In this document: in pieces, positions 53,212 to 60,550 of the stretch | How positions within the stretch are numbered: position 1 is the stretch's first letter | Layout: each line of letters starts with the position of its first letter | NCBI RefSeq assembly: GCF_037914945.1 | Contig: NZ_CP149787.1 | Span: forward strand, 930,001 to 994,000 | Reading direction: 5' to 3' | Origin: Haloterrigena sp. KLK7 | GTDB taxonomy: Archaea > Halobacteriota > Halobacteria > Halobacteriales > Natrialbaceae | DNA: 64,000 bases | Program-made: the position numbers and the translations under genes | The notes under the pieces: model-generated | What the model was told of the DNA's origin: nothing | Databases searched by the model: none | What the model saw: the letters and a program-made list of their open reading frames with translations, nothing else

Positions 53212-54075
53212 CTACGCCGCGAGCGACGCCACACCGACCACGACACCGAGGAACGCGGCCACGCCGACGGCGGCACCGACGATCAGATAGAGCCGGCGCT
53301 TCGTGCGGATCACGAGACCGTCGCTCAGCCCGTCGGCCCCGTCGTACGACGGGAACGAGGGCAGCCGGGACGCCACGACGGCGCCGACAACTCCGGCGAG
53401 CGCGAGTCCGATCCCACCGAGGACCGACGGCGAGAGCGACCCACGCAGCGTCTGCGCGGCGAGCGCGAGCGCGGGTCCGACGATCGTCAGCCCGAGAGCG
53501 ACGAGGATCGCGCTCCCGCGGAGGTACTGGGTCCGACGGTCGGCGATCGCTCCGTCGGCGTCGGTCGGGAGCGCCAGTCCGGCGGCCTCGAGCGCTGTCC
53601 GGACGCGCGGCAGGTCCGCGTCGGAGATCTCGAACGCCGTCGGCTCCGAGACGTTCACGCCGGCGTACGAGACGGTCAGTACGGTCGTTCCGGGGAGCGA
53701 GAACGCGCCGACCGATTCGACGCGGTCGAGGTCGATCACTGGGACGTCGCCGGTCGCGGGGACCAGCGGATTGTCGGTCTCGACGCCGACCCGTTCGATC
53801 TCGAGTCGGCGGGCGTCGGTCTCGAGCGTGTACTCGGTCCGCGCAGCGCCGGCGGACGTAAACCAGACGAACAGAACGGCGATGAACCACGCGCCGGCGG
53901 CGAACGTCAGCCCGGGTTCGCCGACCGCGGCGACGATTCCGGCGACGACGAGCGGGCCGGCGACGAAGAACGCGACCAGTATCGATCGGGGCATGCCGGC
54001 GAGGGTCACCGCGACGCGGAGCGGAAATCGAATCGGCCCGCGGTGATCGACGGTCCAGGTCGTCGGTTCAGTCAT
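53212..54075 (-). CDS. Membrane protein with PH-like domain
   Basis: A 287-residue protein, start ATG 54075 (MTEPTTWTVDHRGPIRFPLR). Two N-terminal helices (about 33-50 and 57-74), a soluble beta-rich domain (about 80-190; EYTLETDARRLEIERVGVET, IDLDRVESVGAFSLPGTTVL) resembling bacterial PH-like domains, then two or three helices (about 190-240 and 262-287). No enzymatic motif. It is convergent with kptA, with stops adjacent. Function unknown. Confidence 0.75.
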   Translation of the reverse strand: MTEPTTWTVDHRGPIRFPLRVAVTLAGMPRSILVAFFVAGPLVVAGIVAAVGEPGLTFAAGAWFIAVLFVWFTSAGAARTEYTLETDARRLEIERVGVETDNPLVPATGDVPVIDLDRVESVGAFSLPGTTVLTVSYAGVNVSEPTAFEISDADLPRVRTALEAAGLALPTDADGAIADRRTQYLRGSAILVALGLTIVGPALALAAQTLRGSLSPSVLGGIGLALAGVVGAVVASRLPSFPSYDGADGLSDGLVIRTKRRLYLIVGAAVGVAAFLGVVVGVASLAA

Positions 54076-54192
54076 CGTACATACCTGATAGCTGTGTAAC
54101 AAAATACGTTCCGTCGCGACGCCGCTCGCGTCCGAGGGAGAACGACGAACCGCGATGAAGGGACTTCGACGACGACACGATATTTTCACCAG

Positions 54193-54369
54193 GAGGTTAC
54201 CGGCATGATCCACAGCAACGATCAGCCGATCAACGACGAACCCCACGTCCCCTTCGGCGGGATGAAACAGTCCGGACTGGGGCGGTACAACGGTGAGTCG
54301 CTCCTCGAGGAACTGACGACGACGAAAGTGGTCTCCGTCCAGCGCGAACGGCGGGAGTACCCCTTCTGA
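54193..54369 (+). pseudogene. C-terminal remnant of an aldehyde dehydrogenase
   Basis: About 58 codons in frame (EVTGMIHSNDQPINDEPHVP region, then FGGMKQSGLGRYNGE, ending REYPF and stop) match the C-terminal end of NAD-dependent aldehyde dehydrogenases. The catalytic Cys and Glu regions and the Rossmann domain are absent; sequence upstream of 54193 is not homologous. A small ORF from ATG 54205 could still be read. It is a gene fragment left by deletion or insertion. Confidence 0.8.
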
Positions 54370-54383
54370 GCGGCCCGGTCCGC

Positions 54384-54851
54384 TCAGTCGTCGGACTCGT
54401 TTTTGACGATCGCGAACCAGAAGTCCTCGACCTCCCGGACGAAGTCGATGAACTCCGCGGTCTCGACGGGCTTGCGGATGTACTCGTCGGCCTCGAGGCC
54501 GTGGGAGCGGACGATCTCCTCGCCCATCTCGGAACTGGTGAGCACGATAACGCGGATCTCGTCCAGCGGCGGCTCGTTTTTCAGTTCGGAGAGCACCTCC
54601 ATCCCGCTGGTTCCCGGGAGCTGGGGCTCGAGCAGGATCAGGTCCGGTCGCGGCGCGCCCTCGTACTCGTCCCGCCCGTGGAGAAAGTCGAGCGCCTCCT
54701 CGCCGTCGGTGACGGCGTGGACGGCGTTCATGAGCTTCGCGTCGCGAAAGTTTTCCTCGAAGAGACGGGTGTCGCCGGGGTTCGGCTCGACTAACAGAAT
54801 ATCGATCGCCTCCCCCACATCGGTCTCACCCGTCTCGTCTGCTGACGCCAT
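54384..54851 (-). CDS. Receiver-domain protein lacking the phospho-acceptor Asp
   Basis: A 155-residue stand-alone receiver starting MASADETGETDVGEAIDILL. The fold is intact: LLVEPNPGDTRLFEENF at the first strand, VIVLTSSEMGEE with the conserved Thr/Ser (about 105), and EYIRKPVETAEFIDF with the conserved Lys (about 127). The acidic pair in strand 1 is reduced (E22, then P23) and the phosphorylation site reads LILLEPQLPG with Glu at about 75 instead of Asp. Glu here often mimics the active state, so it may be constitutively on or read a partner. Confidence 0.88.
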   Translation of the reverse strand: MASADETGETDVGEAIDILLVEPNPGDTRLFEENFRDAKLMNAVHAVTDGEEALDFLHGRDEYEGAPRPDLILLEPQLPGTSGMEVLSELKNEPPLDEIRVIVLTSSEMGEEIVRSHGLEADEYIRKPVETAEFIDFVREVEDFWFAIVKNESDD

Positions 54852-54935
54852 ACCTGAGCATGCGGCTGCAAGGATAAAGTTGCAACTCTCACGGAGTCCA
54901 CACGGTCACTCCCGCCGCCCTGTTTCGGGCTCGAA

Positions 54936-55295
54936 CTATCGGCTGCGAGACGGCCGTTCGAGGAGATCGGTCGGCGGCCAACTGTCTAACTCGTCGGCGG
55001 CCTCGAGGAGCTGATCGACGCACTCTTCGTCGGTCAGCGCTACCGCCTCGTCGTCCCAGTCGATATCGATCAGCTCCCGCGCCTGGAGATGTGGGAAGTG
55101 AGCGTGCACCAACCGGACGTGCGCGCGCTCGACCATCGCGTCATCAATCTTCCCGGACGAGAGCCGATGCCGTCGAGCGGCCACCTGTCGCGAGAGATCG
55201 TCGATACTGGCCGTCCCGTCGCGCTCGAGGAGTTCGTGGAGCACGAGCTGGCGATCGGCGCTCGCGAGAACGCGGAATGCCTCTGTTTGTTTCAT
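54936..55295 (-). CDS. DUF7344-type winged-helix protein
   Basis: A 119-residue haloarchaeal protein, start ATG 55295 (MKQTEAFRVLASADRQLVLH). Residues about 5-85 form a winged-helix-like fold (VLHELLERDGTASIDDLSRQ, then DAMVERAHVRLVHAHFPHLQ). The tail is acidic. Likely a small DNA-binding or protein-binding regulator in a genus of uncharacterised haloarchaeal families. It is the next gene upstream of the pseudo-receiver on the same strand. Confidence 0.75.
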   Translation of the reverse strand: MKQTEAFRVLASADRQLVLHELLERDGTASIDDLSRQVAARRHRLSSGKIDDAMVERAHVRLVHAHFPHLQARELIDIDWDDEAVALTDEECVDQLLEAADELDSWPPTDLLERPSRSR

Positions 55296-55412
55296 AACGA
55301 TGCGTGTCTCGAGCAAGAAGACCGAGGGGGAAAGCACCTCTTCCTAAAGCCATTGGCACTTGCGTCTACTGCCGTCACCGTTACATTACTGCGATTATCG
55401 CTACGAAAGCAG

Positions 55413-55434
55413 TGCGAGGGTTGGGATTTGAACC
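55413..55434. repeat. Duplicate of the tRNA-Leu 3' end (attachment-like)
   Basis: TGCGAGGGTTGGGATTTGAACC (22 bp, 55413-55434) is identical to 55530-55551, the part of tRNA-Leu covering the T arm and acceptor with the discriminator base. The copies are 117 bp apart in direct orientation. A further T-arm-like stretch in the opposite sense lies at about 55475-55500. Such repeats arise when an element integrates at a tRNA gene. Confidence 0.7.
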
Positions 55435-55529
55435 ACGCCCGAGAACCTACTCGCGTCGCTTGCAGAACCTCGGTCTGATTCAAATCCCTCGTCTCGCAGA
55501 CACGACTCTCACTGTCGTTCGAGTCGGTA

Positions 55530-55613
55530 TGCGAGGGTTGGGATTTGAACCCAAGGACCCCTACGGGAGCGGGTCTTAAGCCCACCGCCGTTGGCCTGCT
55601 TGGCTACCCTCGC
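55530..55613 (-). tRNA. tRNA-Leu (anticodon UAA)
   Basis: 84 nt on the minus strand. Acceptor GCGAGGG pairs with CCCUCGC, the discriminator is A, and the long variable arm fits a class II leucine tRNA. The anticodon loop CTTAAGA (read on the minus strand) gives UAA. The T arm is GGGTTCAAATCCC. No CCA is encoded. The 3' end is duplicated at 55413-55434. Confidence 0.95.
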
Positions 55614-56015
55614 ACAGAAGCGCACTCGAGGGTAGTCGTCCCCCGGGAATGTGCGTTTCGATGTTCGCCTCCCGAACGACTGCGGCGGGTCTGCGTCGTG
55701 ATTGCGGTCACTCGACGCTCAGCGATCGAGTCTGGCACGAATCCACGTCGATCGATGGCGCAGGCGCGTCCCTGTACAGCGCGGGCGGTGTGCTCAAAGC
55801 GTGCCCGTTCGGAGAAACCGAATCCGTTAGTCCCACAATCTGTCGGGGGAGAATGTACGTTCGTTGCAATACAATTTAGAGACGGATTCGCGTGTCTACT
55901 GATGTGGGCTGTTTTTGCAAGCCAAACGCACACCCACGATCGTCCGATTCTCGTAGTATGGATTCGCTAGTAAACGGCGGCGAGCGGTGTCGAAACGCGA
56001 TGGTGGTGGTTCGCG
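55614..56015. other. 402-bp gap between tRNA-Leu and TRAP operon
   Basis: Lower GC than most of the window in its last 150 bp, with AT-rich stretches (CAATACAATTTAGAG near 55874) that may belong to the TRAP promoter. A 109-codon frame on the minus strand and a 141-codon frame on the plus strand have no protein-like pattern. Nothing else recognised. Confidence 0.35.
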
Positions 56016-57215
56016 ATGGCGAATAGTAACCGCTACACGCGGCGGGCGTTGCTCGGTGCCGGTGGGGCGACGGTCACCGCAGCGACGGCAGGCTGCCTGA
56101 GCTCGCTCACCGACGCCGGGGCGAAACCGGGGGAGTTCACGGTCGGCGAACTCGGTAACCCGAACGACAATTGTCTGGACTGCATCTCGCCGTCGGCGTC
56201 GTTCGCAATCGCCGATCGCCTCGAGGAGGAATCGGACGGCGAACTGACGATGATCATCCAGCCGGACAACCAGATTTGCAGTTCAGCGAGTTGCGGAACG
56301 AAAGTTCAGAGTCAGGTCATCGAAGCCGGCTACGGGTCGGTCGGGAACTCGACGGCGTTCTTTCCGGAGAACCAGGTCTGGCTCGTTCCGTACACGTTTC
56401 CGTCGCCGGAGTCGATAACGCACACGCTCACGCACGAATACGCCTGGGAGAATTTCTGGCTGCCGTTCGCGCGGAAGTACAACGTCTTGCCGTTCTATTA
56501 CTGGACGCCCGCGCTCCGGGACGTCTTCATCTCCGAGGACGGGACGGACCAGATCGGCGGCGACCTCAGGCGACCGGAGCAACTCGAGGGCCTGATCATT
56601 CGCCGGACCGCGTCGCGGGCCGCCGACGAGTCCCTCGGGACCTGGAGCGCGACGCCGACCGAAGTGTCGTGGGGCGACACCGTCCAGGGGATGGAGACCG
56701 GCGTCGTCCAGGGGCTCGAGACGTGGTCGTCGGTCGCGATCGGCTCGGGGATGGGGCCGGTCATCGATCAGGTCGTCGACGTGGGGTTCATGTGCGGGCA
56801 AGGGACCCTGTGGGTGAACACGGACTGGCTGCAGTCGCTCCCGGACGAGCATCGCGACCTGATCGCCGAGGTCACGCGGGAGACGACCGAAGAAGCGGTC
56901 GCGCAGGCCGACGAACTGGTCGACGAGCGCGTCGGGCAACAGGAGTCGCCGCCGGACGGCTCGGCGTGGGACGATCTCGGCGTGACGGTGAACATCCTCG
57001 ACGACGACGAGCGACAGGCGTGGGTCGATCCGCTCGATCCGCGACAGAACCCCGAGAAGTGGGAGCCCGAACGGGCACTGCTCGATAACTTCGAGGAAAC
57101 GCCCGACGACTTCTACGAGCGGATCTACGAGATCGCCCGCGAGGGCGACGCGCCGGAGTCGCCGTCCGAGTTCAGCATCGACGCGTGGTGGGACGACTAC
57201 CTCGAGGAGATATAA
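56016..57215 (+). CDS. TRAP transporter substrate-binding lipoprotein (DctP family)
   Basis: A 399-residue exported binding protein for a C4-dicarboxylate or related acid. The N-terminus is a Tat/lipobox signal: YTRRALLGAGG then TAATAGC with the lipidated Cys at about 27. Mature part has ITHTLTHEYAWENFWLPFAR, a ligand-binding region DEIGGDLRRPEQLEGLIIRR-like, and VGFMCGQGTLWVNTDWLQSL. It starts the three-gene dctP-dctQ-dctM cluster (gap 5 bp to dctQ). Ligand unknown. Confidence 0.92.
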   Translation: MANSNRYTRRALLGAGGATVTAATAGCLSSLTDAGAKPGEFTVGELGNPNDNCLDCISPSASFAIADRLEEESDGELTMIIQPDNQICSSASCGTKVQSQVIEAGYGSVGNSTAFFPENQVWLVPYTFPSPESITHTLTHEYAWENFWLPFARKYNVLPFYYWTPALRDVFISEDGTDQIGGDLRRPEQLEGLIIRRTASRAADESLGTWSATPTEVSWGDTVQGMETGVVQGLETWSSVAIGSGMGPVIDQVVDVGFMCGQGTLWVNTDWLQSLPDEHRDLIAEVTRETTEEAVAQADELVDERVGQQESPPDGSAWDDLGVTVNILDDDERQAWVDPLDPRQNPEKWEPERALLDNFEETPDDFYERIYEIAREGDAPESPSEFSIDAWWDDYLEEI

Positions 57216-57220
57216 CGACC

Positions 57221-57781
57221 ATGTCAACGATAACGGAGACGAGCGACGTTCGGTTTCCGCCCTGGCTCCAGTACCTCGAGAAGTACTTCGAGGGAATGCT
57301 CGCACTGACGCTGTTGATGGTGGTACTAGCCATTACGATTACGGACATCTTCGGTCGCACGTTCTTCGCGTGGACGATCGACTGGGGGTTCGAAGTCGCG
57401 CAGGGACTGTTCGTCTGGATCGCGTGGCTCGCTGCGTCGTTCGGCCTCCGCCACCAGTCGTACTTCCGGTTTACGCTGTTTCGATCGAATCTCTCGGGGG
57501 TCGGCCAGTACGCCATGTACGTGATCGAGTGGCTGCTCTGGGTCCTCGTCGTCGGCGCGATCTTCTGGCACTCGCTCCCGGAGCTCGTCCAGGTGTTCGA
57601 GTCCGGTCGGATGGTCGTCGGCACCGAGAACGTGATGCAGGCGCACTTCTATCTCGCCGTGCCGGTCGGGACGGGGCTGATCCTGCTCCGGGTAGTCCAA
57701 CAGGCAATCACCACGACGATCGCCTATCGAAACGGTGACGATATCCGCCCGGACCCGCAGATCGGGGTGAGAGACGAATGA
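57221..57781 (+). CDS. TRAP transporter small permease (DctQ family)
   Basis: A 186-residue four-helix subunit, start ATG 57221 (MSTITETSDVRFPPWLQYLE). Helices at about 26-46, 57-76, 95-118 and 135-155. FLV-type block GLFVWIAWLAASFGLRHQSY and ITITDIFGRTFFAWTID match the DctQ family. It stops 4 bp past the dctM start, so the two are translationally coupled. It bridges the binding protein and the large permease. Confidence 0.9.
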   Translation: MSTITETSDVRFPPWLQYLEKYFEGMLALTLLMVVLAITITDIFGRTFFAWTIDWGFEVAQGLFVWIAWLAASFGLRHQSYFRFTLFRSNLSGVGQYAMYVIEWLLWVLVVGAIFWHSLPELVQVFESGRMVVGTENVMQAHFYLAVPVGTGLILLRVVQQAITTTIAYRNGDDIRPDPQIGVRDE

Positions 57782-59073
57782 TCGCCGCGAGCCTCCCGCT
57801 CGAGGTGCTCCTGCTGGCGGTCGCGATCGTCAGCGTCCTGCTGTTCGCACTCGGCGTACCGCTCGTGCTCTCCTTCGGTCTCTGGGTCGTCACGTTCTAC
57901 CTCTTCGTTCCCGGCTTCTCGATGGCGAACATGTCGATCACGGCCTTCTCGGAGTTGGAATCGTTCACGTACATCGCGATCCCGTTATTCATCCTCGTCG
58001 GGGACCTCTTCAGGAAAGCGGACGTCTCCAAGGACATCATCGCGTTCTCGCGTGCCTGTCTCGGCTGGCTTCCCGGGAGCACCGGGAACACGGTCATCGG
58101 GACGTCGGCGATCTTCTCGGCGATCACGGGATCGAACGCCGCGACGACCGCGTCCGTCGGTCAAGCGCTCTACCCGTCGATGGAGGAAGAAGGGTACGAG
58201 CCGGGGTACGCGGCGGCCACGATCGCGTCCGGCGGAACGATCGGGAGCGTACTCCCGCCGAGCATCATGCTCATCGTCTACGGCGTTACTTTCGGCGTCT
58301 CGATTCCGGACCTGTTCATCGCCGGCATCGTTCCCGGGATAGCGATGCTGGGTATTCTGCTGGGCATCAACATGTTCATCTCGAATCGGTTCGATTACGG
58401 CATCGACACGGACGCGTACGACTTCGAAGCGCGGGACGTCGCGGAAACTGCCTGGAAAGCGAAGATCGGGCTCGGCGCGATCGTGATCCTGCTCGGCGGC
58501 ATCTTCGCAGGGATCTTCTCGCCCGCGGAATCGGCGTCCGTCGCCGTACTCTACATCCTCGTGACGGCAGTCGTCACCGGTCGACTCCGGAGCGGGAACG
58601 AAATGGTCAGGGCCGGCTACACGTCGCTCGTGCTGGTCGGCGTGCTGATGCCGATCATCGTCATCGCCGTCCTCGTCCAGCAGAATCTGGCGTATCTCAA
58701 CCTTCAGGACGCCGTTTCGGAAGCGATCCTCTCGCTGGGATCGGACTGGCTCATTATCGTCGCGCTCGTCGCGACCGTGTTGATCGCGGGCCTGGCCCTG
58801 GCGTCGATTCCGAATGTCGTACTGACGGCACCGCTGCTGACGCCCGCCGCGCTCGAGATCGGCCTCGATCCGGTCGCCTGGGGCGTCATCTTCATCCTGG
58901 GCGACGCGATCGGCTTCATCACGCCGCCGTACGGGCTGAACCTCTACATCATCAGCGGACTCACAGACATCGACTACATGGTCGTCGCGTACCGCGCGCT
59001 GCCCTACCTCGGCGGTCTGCTGGCGCTGCTGTTCGTCCTCCTGGCGTTCCCGCAGGTCAATTTCCTCGCCTGA
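57778..59073 (+). CDS. TRAP transporter large permease (DctM family)
   Basis: A 431-residue secondary transporter with about twelve helices, driven by an ion gradient (sodium in many relatives). Family motifs: IAIPLFILVGDLFRKADVSK, AITGSNAATTASVGQALYPS, GSVLPPSIMLIVYGVTFGVS and FITPPYGLNLYIISGLTDID. Starts within the last bases of dctQ (ATGA overlap). Completes the TRAP system. Confidence 0.95.
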   Translation: MIAASLPLEVLLLAVAIVSVLLFALGVPLVLSFGLWVVTFYLFVPGFSMANMSITAFSELESFTYIAIPLFILVGDLFRKADVSKDIIAFSRACLGWLPGSTGNTVIGTSAIFSAITGSNAATTASVGQALYPSMEEEGYEPGYAAATIASGGTIGSVLPPSIMLIVYGVTFGVSIPDLFIAGIVPGIAMLGILLGINMFISNRFDYGIDTDAYDFEARDVAETAWKAKIGLGAIVILLGGIFAGIFSPAESASVAVLYILVTAVVTGRLRSGNEMVRAGYTSLVLVGVLMPIIVIAVLVQQNLAYLNLQDAVSEAILSLGSDWLIIVALVATVLIAGLALASIPNVVLTAPLLTPAALEIGLDPVAWGVIFILGDAIGFITPPYGLNLYIISGLTDIDYMVVAYRALPYLGGLLALLFVLLAFPQVNFLA

Positions 59074-59122
59074 GGGGGCTATTCGCACTCGGTCGCTCGA
59101 GACGCGATCGACGGTCGAGTCG

Positions 59123-59461
59123 CTACCAGTCGACGCTCAGCGTCCCGTCGCCGTGCGGATCGGGCGCGATCTCCTCGTCGGTCCGGCGGTCGACGACGTG
59201 GATACAGCCGTCGTCCTTCTTGGCCGGGCAGACCTCCGCCGCGCGGACGTTGTGCTCGAGGTCCTCCTCGCCGAAGAAGTACTCGTTCGGTTGGGCCATC
59301 CCCGAGGCGATGGACATCTCCCAGTTGTCGCTGACCTCGGCGCACTTGCCCGCGCCGAAGCACTTGTTCGCCTCGAAGACGATCTTGTAGGGCTTCTCCT
59401 CGACCGGGGGCGCGTCCGACGAACCGACGTCGCTCGCACGCTGGATACCGTCGTCGCTCAT
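59123..59461 (-). CDS. Single-cluster ferredoxin
   Basis: A 112-residue small acidic ferredoxin starting MSDDGIQRASDVGSSDAPPV. Cluster cysteines are C34 and C40 (KCFGAGKC), then C78 with Pro (AEVCPAKK), plus C86 (DDGCIHVV). A Cx5C spacing with a single CP resembles 3Fe-4S or modified 4Fe-4S ferredoxins that partner P450s and other oxygenases. It is convergent with the TRAP operon and upstream of an SDR on the same strand. Confidence 0.85.
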   Translation of the reverse strand: MSDDGIQRASDVGSSDAPPVEEKPYKIVFEANKCFGAGKCAEVSDNWEMSIASGMAQPNEYFFGEEDLEHNVRAAEVCPAKKDDGCIHVVDRRTDEEIAPDPHGDGTLSVDW

Positions 59462-59528
59462 TACTCGATGATTCGGCTGCGTCGTCTTTCGCGTTACGGT
59501 CGCCGCGACGTCGGTCGCCGGCCCGGAC

Positions 59529-60479
59529 TCACGGCGACTGAGCTTTCGGCTCGGGAAGTCGGTCGTAGGTCACGCCGGTCAACTCGCTCGAGACGTCCCA
59601 CAGCCGTCGGGCCGTCTCCTCGTCGTAGGAGCGGTCCGAGGAGGCCTGACGCTCGGGCGCACCGCGCATGTTCTTGAATCCGCCGGGGCCGTAGTAGGCG
59701 CCGCCCTCGGCCTCGGGCGCGGTCGCGGCGTACAGCGTCGGCAACGCGCCCATCTCGGCCGACTGCGCGAGAACGGTGTTCATCACCTTCATCGCCGCCT
59801 TCCGGACCCGGCTGCCGCTCTGTTCGGGACCGCGAAACTGCAGCCGCGTGTTCGCGTAGCCCGGGTGGACCGCGTTGCTCGTCGCGTTCGCGTCCGCCGT
59901 CAGCAACCGGCGCTCGAGTTCGTAGGCGAACAGCACGTTGGCCAGTTTCGACTGGGCGTAGGCGTCCCACTTGTCGTAGGAGTCCTCGCCCTGGAGGTCG
60001 TCGAAGTCGATCTCGCCGCTCTCGTGGACGCCGCTCGAGACGGTGACGATCCGCGAGTCGCCCTCGTCGTGAATGCCCAGGTTCTCGAGCAACAGCCCCG
60101 TCAGCGCGAAGTGGCCGAGGTGGTTGACGCCGAACTGGGTCTCGAACCCGTCTTCGGTCTCCGAGCGAGGGATCGCCATGACGCCGGCGTTGTTGATCAA
60201 CACGTCGAGGTCCTCGCCGTCGAGTCGGTCCGCGAACGATCGGATCGACTCGAGGTCCGCGAGGTCGCACTCCTCGACGCGGAGGTCGGCGTCGGGAACG
60301 TCCGCGCGGACGTCGCTGACGGCCTCCGCGCCCCGCGCCGCGCTCCGGCAGGCCATGATCACCGTGGCGCCGTTGCGCGCGAGCTCGCGCGTCGCCTCGA
60401 GACCGATACCGCTGTTGGCGCCCGTGACGACGACCGTGCGACCGTGCTGATCGGGAATATCGGCGGCAGTCCAGCCCAT
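59529..60479 (-). CDS. Short-chain dehydrogenase (retinol dehydrogenase-like)
   Basis: A 316-residue SDR starting MGWTAADIPDQHGRTVVVTG. The cofactor loop is TGANSGIGLEATREL, the motif NNAGVMAIPRSETEDGFETQ follows, and YAQSKLANVLFAYELERRL has the Tyr and Lys of the active site. The length and the AYAQSKLANVLF block match the RDH11/WWOX-like SDR subgroup common in haloarchaea. Substrate unknown; a lipid or aldehyde alcohol is possible. Same strand as the ferredoxin, 67 bp apart. Confidence 0.9.
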   Translation of the reverse strand: MGWTAADIPDQHGRTVVVTGANSGIGLEATRELARNGATVIMACRSAARGAEAVSDVRADVPDADLRVEECDLADLESIRSFADRLDGEDLDVLINNAGVMAIPRSETEDGFETQFGVNHLGHFALTGLLLENLGIHDEGDSRIVTVSSGVHESGEIDFDDLQGEDSYDKWDAYAQSKLANVLFAYELERRLLTADANATSNAVHPGYANTRLQFRGPEQSGSRVRKAAMKVMNTVLAQSAEMGALPTLYAATAPEAEGGAYYGPGGFKNMRGAPERQASSDRSYDEETARRLWDVSSELTGVTYDRLPEPKAQSP

Positions 60480-60550
60480 ACGCTCGCTACGAGGCGTCGC
60501 GGGTAAACGGATGGGATACCCCTCGCGTTCGCCGGCTCCGGCCGCGACGG

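Noticed and set aside
55604-55933. 109-codon minus-strand frame between tRNA-Leu and the TRAP operon
   Set aside because: Overlaps the tRNA end, mixed composition, no motif. Treated as non-coding.
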